NCBI GenBank assembly: GCA_030295235.1
Contig: AP026125.1
Location: 1,116,001 to 1,180,000 of the forward strand
Reading direction: 5' to 3'
Source: Fistulifera solaris
Lineage: Eukaryota > Bacillariophyta > Bacillariophyceae > Naviculales > Stauroneidaceae
DNA length: 64,000 nt
Both the position numbers and the translations under genes were made by a program. The notes beneath the pieces are model-generated. The model saw only the letters and a program-made list of their open reading frames with translations. It searched no databases and was not told the origin of the DNA. Positions 53,412 to 63,739 of this stretch are shown in pieces. Every line of letters starts with the position of its first letter. Position 1 is the first letter of the stretch.

Positions 53412-54912
53412 TTAAAATTGTATCGTTCGAAAATCAATCATTGTCTGATTCTGATCCCATGTAGGGCATGCGCACATGTGTCTATCGGACATTTCATTCA
53501 CATGAACAACAATATTTTCCAATGCAGCTGTGTATGAATAGTCGAAGAACGCAGGGACACGCAATGTAGCACGAGCCTGTACATCAAGAACAAGCTTGCC
53601 TCTGTAATAGTCGGAAGTCAACGACAAGGCTTCCCACTTTTCAGGAGATAGGTGCGTAATGATGAACATGTCAGTAATCGAATTTGCCTTGGCTGTAGTG
53701 GGCGGAATATCAAAAGTACCAACAAATACTCCATTGTGGGCAAAGAGCCTTTGCCCATGTCCAAAGCAACATCGAATCGATTCGGGTTAGCAACGGACAT
53801 AAGAATTTCAAAATCAGCCGACACCTTCAAAGAAGTGAGGCTATCCATCAAACTCTTCCACGCTACCGCATCGTTACAGACATTGTAGACAGGAACACGG
53901 GGATAGTACATGACGGTAGCAACAAGACCCAAGACGACTGTGAACAACGTCATAGCGTAGCAACCGACGCATACTCCATAAAGCCGATCAGCTGCCCGAG
54001 TCCTGCGGCGTCTACCGGACGCTCGAAGCGTCACATTATCTTCATCTTCTGATTCTGAGAATCCTTGAATCAATGTGGTGTACTCGATTCGCTCGTTTTC
54101 GTCCCCATCCGCGTTCACTTCCTCTCGCGGCGTTCCTTCCTCTCTGTCTGCTTCACCGCCGTTCTCCTCCGCGTACTGCGTAGCGTCAGCTTGTTCACGA
54201 GCTTGCACTCGTATCTCCTCATGTTCCCTCATAATCAGCGGCTGATCTAAAGCGGCGTCTTCGTCAAAATCTGTGTTCATCGAGTTCAGCAAATCATCAT
54301 ACGCTCCCTTGATGCCAAAGGCCAACCCCCAACAAGCCGTTGCACAACAAACGATGATACAACTGAGCACAACCATTGCTAGCAAAAACAAAATGTTCAA
54401 TTTCTCAAAGCCCCCTTCGTGCAACTTCTCTGGGACATCACGTTTGCAGCGGTCATTCGAATAACAATCGACACCCACAGCGCAGCCATACATACTCCCC
54501 ACAACATGGCAAGCATTATCGTGCGCACACCAATGACAGAAGCGAGACGAAAGGACACAATCACTGCAACTCGTTTGTGCGTAACAACCGTGATCGTCGG
54601 TGTCGTTGTTCTTTTTCGGCCGGGAGCAGCTGACACCGGAGAAACAACCGTGCACGCTGCCGCGGGCGTGACAGGCTTGATCGGCTTCGCACCAATGACA
54701 AAAGGCACTGCTGTAACATTCGTTGCATGTCGAGTAAGACGCACAGGAATCGCCGAAGTAGCCAGTGACGTTACTCGGTGAAAAGTCGAGCGAATCGTGT
54801 GCAACAGAAACGACCGCCTCGTCGAACGAGAGTGTGTTTTTCGTGAGCGAGGATTTGCCACGCAAGCGTGAGAGCAAATCCGCCTAATCGAAAAAAGCAT
54901 TGTGAATTGCAT
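53412..54912 (-). CDS. Membrane protein with two PSI-like Cys repeats and a LEA2-like domain
   Basis: 499 residues after three run corrections. With those, the N-terminus is a signal peptide (MLFRLGGFALTLAWQILA). Two Cys-rich repeats follow: DSCASYSTCNECYSSAFCHW with CEADQACHA, and QTSCSDCVLSSRFCHW with CAHDNACHV, matching plexin-semaphorin-integrin (PSI) modules. Then a membrane span (NILFLLAMVVLSCIIVCCAT), an acidic loop (about 130 residues), a second span (MTLFTVVLGLVATVMYY) and a LEA2-like beta domain (VSADFEILMSVANPNRFDVA). The frame is interrupted at 53742-53744 (short), 54837-54841 and 54891-54896 (long). PSI modules are extracellular, so the repeats probably face the lumen or outside. 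Function unknown. Confidence 0.72.
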
Positions 54913-55075
54913 CTCTTTTAATCAAAAGGATAAACAGCTACTGCAGTGTTGATGATGATTCTTTGTAGAAGAAACGCTTGAAGCGGGCTGTTGTCGACAC
55001 GAAAAAGAAAAAGCTGTCACACGCGCGACGAGCCGAAAAATATTCTCATCTTCGACCGCATGCGGTGTTTCCACG
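54913..55075. other. 5' flank of the PSI/LEA2 gene
   Basis: Short promoter region before repeat cluster R4; nothing specific was recognised. Confidence 0.35.
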
Positions 55076-55078
55076 TTC

Positions 55079-55411
55079 CCAGAAAATGTGGGGGCGTGGC
55101 ATTTGACGTCTCCAGAAAATGCGGCCGCGTGATAGTGTCACGCGTCCAGAAAATGTGGGGGCGTGGCATTTGACGTCTCTAGAAAATGTGGGAACGTGAT
55201 GTTTTCACGTTTCCAGAAAATGTGGGGGCGTGGTAGTTTCACGTGTCCAGAAAATGAGGGAACGTGATGTTTTCACGTCTCCAGAAAATGTGGGCGAGTG
55301 GTGGGTACAGCATGGTATTTGACGTCTTGTCCAGATAATGTGGGCGCGTGGTAATTTCACGTTTCCAGAAAATGTGGGTGAGTGCTATTTTCACTTGTCC
55401 AGAAAATACAA
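55079..55411. repeat. Palindromic 34-bp repeat cluster R4 (ten units)
   Basis: Ten CCAGAAAAT-type units begin at 55079, 55112, 55146, 55179, 55213, 55247, 55281, 55331, 55365 and 55399, a spacing of 33-34 bp with one 50-bp gap. A typical unit is CCAGAAAATGTGGGGGCGTG. Units are bracketed by CACGT before and CGTG after, so each can fold. It lies between the divergent starts of the PSI/LEA2 gene and the DTW gene. Confidence 0.9.
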
Positions 55412-55616
55412 TGATGTGTGATGTGATGTCCATCGAAAAAATTGGAGCATTCTATTTGCTATCGTTGTTGTTGGCCAAGCAAATAAGACCTTATACCTCT
55501 TGGCCGAAGGTGCAACACCTCTGCCTCTTCGCACATCTGTACAAAATTAGCCTTGACTTTTTAAGTCGAAACAACTTACAAAGATTCTAGCCCACCGCTG
55601 CGATTAATGCCGTCGC
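55412..55616. other. 5' flank of the DTW gene
   Basis: About 200 bp between cluster R4 and the DTW gene start; no feature recognised. Confidence 0.35.
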
Positions 55617-56570
55617 TTGATGGTTTGTTGTCTCATCCATCTCATGGTCTTCTTTTCTGTGTCATTACGTCACGTCGCTAAGCACTGTCAAACCCAGAAA
55701 ATTGCTGCAAGATTACTTTCCTCCTCCTCCGATATTGCACGTCTTGTCGAAGACCACGATATTTTGTTTTTGCGTCCCGTGGAAGAAGCGATTCAAATCG
55801 TACTCTCCAACTACAAATCAACCGCTCACATTCTAGACATCGAGCCCTCCGAAAGAGAATCCTTGGCAGTCGCTCGAAACCTCGATGACCGTCTTCGGTC
55901 TTTTCGACGTAACAATAACTGCCCCCGATGTTGGCTTCAACGAGCTCATTGCATATGCTTTCAATGTCCTCCGTTGACCCAAGAAACACCATTATTTCAT
56001 CGCATATTCTTACTCATGCATCACAAAGAAGTCTGTTTGACCGTCGACACTGCAAAACTCATATTTTTGGCATTTCCATCGACCAGCCGTATGGTAGTCG
56101 CGGGGATTGGTCCCGAGTATCAAACTTCCATGGAAGAGTTCCTTCACGCGACCAGGGAAGACCACTGTCTCGTGCTGTTTCCTGACGACGATGCCAAGAC
56201 GTATAAATCTATTGTCGCTGAGGAGCCATATTCAACAGACGAACGCCGAAAGAGCTTGATTGTGATTGATGGTACATGGGAACAAGCCAGAAAACTCTAT
56301 AAGCGATACATTGCCCCCCACGAGGGCCCTCGGCCGGTTCAACTTACCGAAGAAGCTTTGCAAACACTAACCACCGAAGAGGAAGGAGGACGTCAGCTGC
56401 GTCGACATCCGCAACTATTCCGAGAGATCAGTACGCTGGCCGCACTTCGACTATTTTTAAGAGATGTGGACCCTAATCATGAGGCCTGCACCAAGCTAAC
56501 ACACTATCAAAAACTCGCGGATGCTGCTGCGAGAAAGCAATTGGGGGAAATACGATACCGTCAATGTTGA
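55617..56570 (+). CDS. DTW-domain protein (tRNA aminocarboxypropyltransferase type)
   Basis: 317 residues, single exon. The N-terminal Cys pairs CPRCWLQRAHCICFQC, then LLMHHKEV (the conserved H), LVLFPDDDA and the DTW hallmark VIDGTWEQARKLY (DGTW) are present, followed by HPQLFREISTLAALRLFLRD. DTW proteins (TapT, human DTWD1/2) add the 3-amino-3-carboxypropyl group to a tRNA uridine or act on rRNA. The motif order and length fit the family. No signal peptide is obvious; the first residues (MMVCCLIHLMVFFSVSLRHV) are hydrophobic and could be a membrane or mitochondrial leader. It converges on the coiled-coil gene with a 57-bp gap. Confidence 0.87.
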   Translation: MMVCCLIHLMVFFSVSLRHVAKHCQTQKIAARLLSSSSDIARLVEDHDILFLRPVEEAIQIVLSNYKSTAHILDIEPSERESLAVARNLDDRLRSFRRNNNCPRCWLQRAHCICFQCPPLTQETPLFHRIFLLMHHKEVCLTVDTAKLIFLAFPSTSRMVVAGIGPEYQTSMEEFLHATREDHCLVLFPDDDAKTYKSIVAEEPYSTDERRKSLIVIDGTWEQARKLYKRYIAPHEGPRPVQLTEEALQTLTTEEEGGRQLRRHPQLFREISTLAALRLFLRDVDPNHEACTKLTHYQKLADAAARKQLGEIRYRQC

Positions 56571-56627
56571 CAATAGCGCACGAGCAGCGATTACGATATA
56601 TCTAAATTAGATAAGCTAGCTTATGCT

Positions 56628-58081
56628 CTAATCACTATCACTATCATTCATCATGGCTGCAAACAGACCTCCAGAGGTAGACGGCTTACTAGCAGGCTTT
56701 TTTAAGAGCAGGTTTGCCCCGTGAGGCCGGAGTGACCCATTTCGCTGTCGTGGGCAGTGACATGGAAGTCGGCTTGGAAGTGCTCGCCGGTTTGGTAGCT
56801 TTCTTCACGTTTTTCTTCTGATTGTTCCAGCTCGACAACGATTGTTGAACTCGGGCATGGAATATCTCGTCGCTTTCAAACCAACCACGACTTTGTTGCT
56901 GAAATCATATGAAATAATGTGACAGAGGATGTTCAATGTAATTTTTCCAACAGACTAAACAACTTACCTCCAGATCCGAAATCTGCTGCATTATATCGTC
57001 CTTCTTCGCAACAACTTGGTTCTCCTTTAGAGTCATTAGCCGGCCTTTAGCCTTTTCTTCTATTTCCTCAATAGGGAGCAATTCCTTTCGTAGCTTATGA
57101 ATTTCCGCTTCGTGCTTCAACGCATGTAATGGTTTTGGGTTGATGCCTTCTACCTTGGTCTTCCTCTCTTGCAAAGTGACGCGCTTCGCCTGCAGATTCT
57201 CAACGCGCTTCATTTTCCCTTCTTTTTTAGCCTGTTCTATTTCCGTATCAAGAGCTTTGATTTTGTCATTGACCTGCTCTAGAAGATTTTTTCTTTCTTC
57301 GGCAGTGACATTACCTCCTTCGACAAGTGCATGCATACGCTCTCTGACAAACGATAGTTTATCTTCTATCGAGGATAACGAAACGGAATCGTAAAATGCC
57401 TGTTCCGCATCCGTAAGTACTGTACCCGACATAAGCTTACTTTCTAGTCCCTGCAATCGTTCCTTGATAGAAGTCAATGCCGTGACACAACCTTTCGTTT
57501 GACTCCATGATGGGCATTTATTCGGTATATTGCGTTTGAAAACATCCAGAGTCGAATGAGCCAATTTGTAATCCGGACTATCTTCCGCCAGCAAGGGTTG
57601 TTTCGACCCAGCATTCAAAGTCAGCTGTTCCATTTCCGTTTCCCCGACGCCTCCCGTGACACGCGGGAAGACCACAACCGTCTTCAAGTTCTTGCCCGTA
57701 TCATGTTGCAGTTTAAAAGTCCCCCCACATTCCAAAACCGCAGAGGCGCCTCGATCTTCTTCATATCCCAGTTCACGTAAAGTACGCGTCATGGCTTGGG
57801 CAGCTCCTTCATCGTACTTTTGTCGTCCCAACTTGCCCGCGCCGGTAATAAACGTCAAACGAATCATTTCCGACAACGGCAAGGGCTCTTTGAAACCATC
57901 GTAAATCTGCTTTTCGATCGTCGATACTCCCTGTCCCGCCAAGTCGAACGTTTCACTATCTATGCGGAGATGAGACTCAGAAAAAACGAATCAAGTCGAC
58001 AAAGATAAGCGCAATAGCATAGGATGACTCACCCGTGGCGCCGCGGATCGCCGCCGCCAATCCACTCACAGAAGTTGCCAT
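56628..58081 (-). CDS. Coiled-coil protein, unknown
   Basis: Three exons: 58081-58033, 57959-56968 and 56898-56628, with GT-AG introns of 73 and 69 nt; 436 residues. Starts MATSVSGLAAAIRGAT. The first 160 residues form a mixed domain (EPLPLSEMIRLTFITGAGKL, RTLRELGYEEDRGA, GKNLKTVVVFPRV) that was not recognised. Residues 190-340 are a Glu/Lys-rich coiled coil (VTAEERKNLLEQVNDKIKAL, EIEQAKKEGKMKRVENL). The C-terminus carries a Lys-rich linker and an acidic end (MMNDSDSD). The last exon breaks at the A run (minus) 56698-56703, one base long; removing it gives that ending. Perhaps a scaffold or cytoskeletal protein. Confidence 0.72.
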
Positions 58082-58149
58082 GGTTGTAGCTTTCTCTTTA
58101 ATAATTTAACAAGCTCTTTCTTGAATAAGTTTGCTCGTCAAGCTAAAAA
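58082..58149. other. Promoter-side spacer of the coiled-coil gene
   Basis: Short divergent spacer before repeat copy C; no motif recognised. Confidence 0.3.
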
Positions 58150-58475
58150 GCACGGCCTTTTATCGCTCAAAGTCGACCATTTGCGGTCGAATGAGTTGTT
58201 GCAAAAGAATGGGCGAAAATCATGGGCAACCCCCTCGCAATAATTCACGGATTTCTACAGTAGCATCGTAATGTAGGCTTATATACAGTCTAGTTCGTTT
58301 AAGTAGTCTCGTGCTCGGAGCGGTACTTGTCTAATGCGACATGTCGGAGCGTGTATGGAAAATCTTGCAAAGGACGCACGGACAGACTGGACCCTCTTTC
58401 AGACTCGTGACCAAAGGGGAGACCGTGACTGGTAATTATTATACTACCTTCTCCATAGTCGACGTCAGCATGCAG
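58150..58475 (+). repeat. Dispersed repeat, copy C (partial)
   Basis: Matches copy A (6065-6410) directly and copy B (26690-27010) inversely: TTTGCGGTCGAATGAG, ATCATGGGCAACCCCC, GTGCTCGGAGCGGTACTT, GCGACATGTCGGAGCGTGTA and GTCGACGTCAGCATGCAG are all shared. It covers only the distal part of the longer copies. It lies in the divergent region between the coiled-coil gene and the RWD gene. Confidence 0.75.
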
Positions 58476-58673
58476 AGCTTTTTGCACAGCAGAAGAAAAT
58501 AAATAATGACGACGGTGATGCGCGTTGTGAATGTGCTGCGGTGGTGGACTCCTCGATAATAAAGGAGACATTCTCAAGTATATGCGAGCAGCAATTAACA
58601 TCGATATCGTTCATTTAATGAAGAAATAGTTTTTCGTTGGGCGTTAACACGCTGTTGGTGTATCAGTCAAACG
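58476..58673. other. 5' flank of the RWD gene
   Basis: Spacer between repeat copy C and the RWD gene start. Nothing recognised. Confidence 0.35.
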
Positions 58674-59935
58674 ATGACTGACAGAGAACGACAAGAAAAT
58701 GAACTCGAATTCGTCACAGCCGCTTACGAACCGACCGAAGCCTGGTGTTCGAAGGAGAGAGGTCTTTTACCATACATCGATCTTTGAGAGCCGGGCCGCT
58801 TGCGTGGCTTTTGCGCATATCGTTGCCGAAGCAGTATCCCGGTGGAGGACAGATATTGCAAATCGAAGTGAAAGTGAATGAAGAGAATACACGCGACCGC
58901 AAAGTCGCTTTTCAGCTACAACCAGCTTTACATAAAGTGTGTCAACAAGTCGCAGAATCATTGCGAGGCGAAGAAGCTCTCTATGCTGTTTTGAACGCTG
59001 CCGAAGAATGGATGCACGAGAATGAAGACAAGTGGATAAACGAAAGCGCGCAAAGAAAATTGAGTGAGGAGGATGAACATTTTACCCCGGACGCTCGAAA
59101 ATCTCACGTTTGTTTGGGTCGAAAGCTCATCTACTCGCATCACATTATTTCCAAGCGCAAGCGAGCGGATATTCTGGATTTAGCACGTCAGCTGAGTTTG
59201 ACAGGGTTCATGAAAATTGGATGGCCGGGTCTTATTATCGTAGAAGGAAGTGAAGAAGACTGTCAATTGTTTTACGATGGAATCAAAGGTTGGTCTTGGC
59301 AGTATCTAGTGGTACGAGGAGAAATGCAAGAGAAGTGCAAGGAACTAGAAAAGTCCCGCCTATTTCCAGTCTTCGCGGAAGTCGATAGTATGTCTGTTGT
59401 GACCAATCGTTGTCGCGAGGTTGGACTCGAAGCGCTTTTCCGAACAAGCATGAAAGTGTACGGCACCGATGACAAGGATGAAACCGACGCATTTATTTCA
59501 AGAAGTGACACTGAAGAAATGTATGGGGCTCTGGTTTTAGTAGATCACATGAACGATGGAAGTACTTACCGCAAGTGGCTGCGGAAAGTGTGTCACGAGA
59601 ATGACGTCCTCATTATGCTGCAACAGTTTTTTCCGAACGACGATCACCTCAAACGGCCCAAAATCGTTGTCGGGTTGGTAGGTGGAAATGTCAAGAACGT
59701 TTTGAAGCAATGGCGTACTCGAAAAGTGGACGTGGACTCGAAAGGGAAGCCTTGCTTGGAAAGAATGATGACAGTTCTAGTCGAAGGATTTCTAGAGCAC
59801 GTCCCACGAGCAGAAATCAATTGGGAAGAAGTCGGCCATGATGAACGATTCTTGAATACAACCACAGACAACGTCAAGGGGTTGGCAAGTACCATTGGAG
59901 GAAAGGAATGGAGAAAAGCTGTCGAGCAGCTTTGA
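58674..59935 (+). CDS. RWD-domain protein, RWDD2-like
   Basis: The RWD domain begins RERQENELEFVTAAYEPTEA and continues SFTIHRSLRAGPLAWLLRIS and LPKQYPGGGQILQIEV, the YP-x-x-x RWD mark. The C-terminal region (SHVCLGRKLIYSHHIISKRK, LSLTGFMKIGWPGLIIVEGS, EDCQLFYDGIKGWSWQYLVV) matches the DUF1115 domain that follows RWD in RWDD2. The ORF starts at 58745. An ATG at 58674 supplies the first helix but in another frame, joined if the TT at 58748-58749 is one base short, closing 420 residues. The protein extends further than animal RWDD2, with a domain around VLVDHMNDGSTYRKWLRKVC. RWD proteins bind partners such as kinases or ubiquitin enzymes; role unknown. Confidence 0.8.
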
Positions 59936-60418
59936 CCCTTATAAGAACTCGTGTGTTTATGTACTTGTGATGACAAGACGCCCCCTCGTTTCCTTTAAAA
60001 ATCAACGAGCTTGCACCTCCCGCATCGTGCATTCACTCGCTCGAAATCCAAAATTTCTTTCAAACAAATCCTGCTTAAACAACGGTACTCACGCCGCGAA
60101 AACTTTCAGTGAAAGTTGTCTTGACTATTCTTGAAAAGTATGCACTCAATTCTGGTACCGTACTCAGTTTCGGCTTAACTCCGAAATGGAAAGCCATGAC
60201 ACGTGAAACGTGAAGATGGCAGATGGCATGCATTCTGCAGTCAGACTCGGAATGCGAGATGCGAGACAGAGAAATCTCTCCCTAAGAGTTGACTCCTGAA
60301 GCGGCATGCAATCTTTGTCCTTGTGTTCTGCGTCCTGCCTCCTGATCCTAAGACGATAGCTATGGTGCCAGAAGCTAACCCCAGCTCCAGCTCTCAAGTC
60401 TCAAGTCGCGAATTACTT
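59936..60418. other. Intergenic, 3' flank of the RWD gene
   Basis: Nothing coding. Short direct repeats (GCGAGATGCGAGACAG near 60250; AAGTCTCAAGTC near 60397) are present, perhaps from mobile-element activity. Confidence 0.35.
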
Positions 60419-60722
60419 GTAAGGAATTTATGAGTTTTCGTCTTTATCCGCTTTTTGGATGTCCATTGTACATTCTGCGTCGTAGCTACCTGCCGGTGTC
60501 TCTAAAGTCTGGAGTCTGGAGTCTGGAGTCCGGCATACGAAACACTTTTTTTGGCTGTTCTGTTGTTCACTATAGTATTCACTTTCACCCGCTCGCTGCT
60601 CACGACCTCACGACTCACGAGCCACCTGACACCGAACGCCAAACGTTGCTACACCTACGACGCAGAATGTACAATGGACATCCAAAAAGCGGATAAAGAC
60701 GAAAACTGTCATAAATTCCTTA
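60419..60722. mobile_element. Foldback/MITE-like element with long inverted arms
   Basis: The arms of about 66 bp (60419-60486 and 60654-60722) are almost perfect inverse complements, running from TAAGGAATTTATG through GTTTTCGTCTTTATCCGC and GATGTCCATTGTACATTC to CTGCGTCGTAG. The centre of about 165 bp holds a GTCTGGA-type microrepeat (60510-60533). No ORF. A target-site duplication is not clear. The sequence just outside the right arm (60745-60765) resembles the end of the repeat A hairpin. Confidence 0.8.
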
Positions 60723-61039
60723 TTAAGCATGCCATCTGGAAAGGACGTTAATAAAATTCTGCCTATGGCTAAAAACTAAAGCGAAAGTGTCATACAGTAT
60801 ACATTACTTCTATAACTATTTTAATTTTAAAAATAAAGTGGAGCGGCCAATGGAGCCAAACGCCAAACCCCGGGTAGCGAGAAGCGAATACAAAGTAATT
60901 ATGCCTTGATCCTTGATGGATTATTCTGAGCAGCATTCATGTTGTCTAGACTGTTTAGATCGAGGACTCAACTCATTTTTTTCAGATCCTTTTGGGTGAC
61001 ACTCAGATAACCAACAACAAATCTTGTGTTTTCCCAGCC
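60723..61039. other. Intergenic, upstream of the secreted-protein gene
   Basis: About 317 bp. Contains the AGGACGTTAATAAAATTCTG fragment at 60742-60761 and an A/T-rich stretch; otherwise nothing was recognised. Confidence 0.35.
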
Positions 61040-62193
61040 ATGAAGATCTACTTGTTCCTTGCCCTTGCCTTACTTCGAAAGGCTTCTTCGGTGTCTTCTC
61101 AGTGCGAAGAACTCATTTCTTGCCTCGATAAGATTACCGGAAAAAGTCTCTTCGATTTGGTTCCCCCGAAGCCTCTCGAGATGATCTTTGTGTTACAATG
61201 GTAAACATTTACCAGGGGCAGACTGGAATTGACGCCATGTGCGCCGCAGCAGCAGCTGCGAGTGGCCGACTTCTCGCCTCTACAACAAGTGACTCCAAGT
61301 ATCTGCGCGTCAATGAGATCAAGGAGAGCACACCTAGCCAGTCTCGGCAGGAGTCCACTTTCCCCGGCTATGGTCGTCACTTGGCAGCACCGACATGCCA
61401 GGCAAGTTTCAGTCCGGAATTCGCGGATGATTCAGGTTCCGGGACTAGTTACGATACGCTTATGGCTGCTGTTGAGGGGCCTTATTTGTTTGGGGGCAAG
61501 AAGAAGCGTTCGGACGGTGATGCCTACGCAGCACTCTTCATTGGGTATCTTACCGCCCTCAACGCTGCCGCTGCAGCAACCGGTATTCCTGTTGCAGACA
61601 ACTTAGCTCAAATCTCCCTTTCTGCTACGCAATCGACGGTGGAATCACTTAACGTCCACGATGGCGGCATCGATTCCACAGAGATTCAGGCGGCCTTTGA
61701 AAACTCACAGAAGATACTAACCCAGACGTGCAACATAATTTCGCAAGTGAACACGTTTGAAACGACGGCAACGACCCGCTTTGGCAACATTGATGCTGCC
61801 ATCAGTAGCTTCCAAGCCACCGTAAACACTCGCTTCAACACGGTCGACGCGTCGATCACGACGTTGACAAACAATGTCGCCATTGGGTTCGATACTACAT
61901 ATGCCCGCTTTGACTCCGTCGATAGCGACCTTGATACCCTAAGCTCTGCCGTTTCGACAGGTTTTACCGACGTGTACGAGCGCTTTGATCAAGTCGAAGC
62001 CCTTGTGAACAGTCGTCTTGACGCGATCGAAGCTACGCTTGAGGCGCGCTTCACCCAGCTAGATGACTTGCTGGCCATTGTCCGTACGCTCCTCATCACT
62101 CCTGATGGTCGCCGCACCGCCTGGAACAACCCAGCTCTCATTTGTGACGGCAGCCCCACCGGAAACTGCGCAACTGTTCCCAACTTTCCTTAA
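61040..62193 (+). CDS. Secreted protein with heptad-like Phe repeats
   Basis: 384 residues after one correction. A signal peptide (MKIYLFLALALLRKASSVSS) leads to a Cys-containing region (CEELISCLDKITG, DLCVTMVNIYQGQTGIDAMC) and an Ala/Ser-rich part. The C-terminal half has repeats of the type NIDAAISSFQATVNTRFNTV, DASITTLTNNVAIGFDT and VDSDLDTLSSAVSTGFTDVY with RFDQVE, a long amphipathic helix typical of coiled-coil stalks. The frame breaks at the C run 61163-61167, one base short; adding it joins the signal peptide to the main frame. No known family. A cell-wall, frustule or extracellular attachment role is conceivable. Confidence 0.75.
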
Positions 62194-62724
62194 CCGAAGA
62201 GAAAAAGTTGACGATGAGCCCGGCCAAGAGTTACCTGCGACGGGATATACGTGTGTTCTTGCATTTCATTGGTTCGCTGGGTTTTCTTTGGATGATAGGG
62301 ACGAGTGGCAGCCGGTCTCCCCTAATAACTAAAGTTTTCTTCCTTATAGATCCACTGAATGCTTTTTTCATTGGTCTCTTTTCATGCGAAGACCTTCAAG
62401 CTAGCGCATGTTCTTCCGTACCTAATTCGTAGTATCTAAAGCAACTAGGTTGTTGTTCCTCGAACGCTTGTAGAATCCTTGCGTATTGGCCCCGACATCA
62501 TTTAGCTCTGTTTTATATGGTTGTAGAGGAACCCCAATTTGTCGAGGCCATAGACAGCAGCAAGCCCAAACAATGGATGACCGGTGGTGAAAATGGCATG
62601 GCAGTTCCATTTGAATTTTTTTCTACGTGGCCCAGCAAAAGAGTCGTTGTTCACTTTAAATGGTAGAAAGAGGAATATCCACCAAAACGAAACCATTTAG
62701 AGCGCGCTTGGCAATCGCGAAAAC
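62194..62724. other. Convergent intergenic region
   Basis: Between the secreted-protein gene (plus) and the DUF1995 gene (minus). Short ORFs here are not supported. No repeat or RNA gene was seen. Confidence 0.4.
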
Positions 62725-63739
62725 TTACACCTTATCAATCATGACACTCGGACAACCGTTTCTGCCATGTTCACAAAGTGTCCTTGATAAACGCAAACGC
62801 TGCTGCAGCTCTTTCGGCAGGATTTTTGGCACGTAACCCGGTGACAGCTTGAGCATATCAATTATTTCCTGATAAGACGGTTGACCATAATCAAGCAAAC
62901 GTCCCCCATCGCGCTTATTATTCCACGGCTGCTCGTTCCCTTCCTCCGGCGGTGTTTTTGCAAACGGCTTTTCACCTAACATCTTCCAGTCGACGTCCCC
63001 ATTAACAAGTTCTTCCCGTAAATAGACTCTCCAGGGCCAATTGTAATTGTGCAAAATGCGTACCGATTCTCCTTCACAGATCAGATTGGTTAGCGAAAAG
63101 TAGGCTGATAAAATTCCGCATACCGTGCACTCGATTCATCAATTCCAAAGAATCCACCGAAATCCGACCGCCGACGCCATTGCGGATTCACCAACACCAA
63201 GTTGCGTTTCGGGCCTACTTGTTCATCCAACGATCGAATGGCTTTGACGCATTCGGCCGTGGGCAATAGCACAAAGACACAATCGTTCGCCGCCGATTCC
63301 GCTTGTCCCATCCACGCGTAAACACCGTCACTGGCATCCAAACACACTTTTGAATCGCCGTCGAATCCACAACACCGAGACCGATCATAATCTGTTCTAC
63401 CATTGGGGCAGCCGCTTCCATCATTTGACGGGCGCCACCGGGCCAGTCATCGAGATCCGTTGCACCGATGACGGGCAACAAAAGTCGTATGGCATGCCGA
63501 ACGGTGCCGTCGGCGGAAGCGAGTTGAATGCTTTGTACGCATTGTCGGACTTGATCGTCGACGGAAGTGGGTAAACGTGCCGTTACCAAAGAAGAGAGTT
63601 CAGGGTCATTCTTGTCATTGCCGTTGTTGCGAGATGATTCCCGAGTGACAATCATCTGACGACGGTGAAACAACCGCATCTCCAGTTGAAAGCTCAGTGC
63701 TACTGTCACTAAACCTGATAGTAACAAGAGCGGCTTCAT
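62725..63739 (-). CDS. Plastid DUF1995 protein
   Basis: 338 residues after two corrections. The signal peptide MKPLLLLSGLVTVALSF carries an LSF site (ASAFAP type), so plastid import is likely. The DUF1995 pattern follows: LPTSVDDQVRQCVQSIQLA, HAIRLLLPVIGATDLDDWPG, ARQMMEAAAPMVEQIMIGLG, then AWMGQAESAANDCVFVLLPT, ECVKAIRSLDEQV and KRNLVLVNPQW. DUF1995 proteins are plastid proteins with an ADP-ribose- or adenylate-kinase-like fold of unproved function. Breaks are at the AA of 63371-63372 (one base short) and the A run 63110-63113 (one base short); with both, the chain is continuous through SAYFSLTNLICEGES. No intron is required. Divergent from the gene starting at 63968. Confidence 0.82.

Noticed and set aside
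55079-55411. Regular 34-bp units resemble a CRISPR array
   Set aside because: There are no unique spacers; the sequence between units is itself repetitive, the genome is eukaryotic and no cas gene is present.
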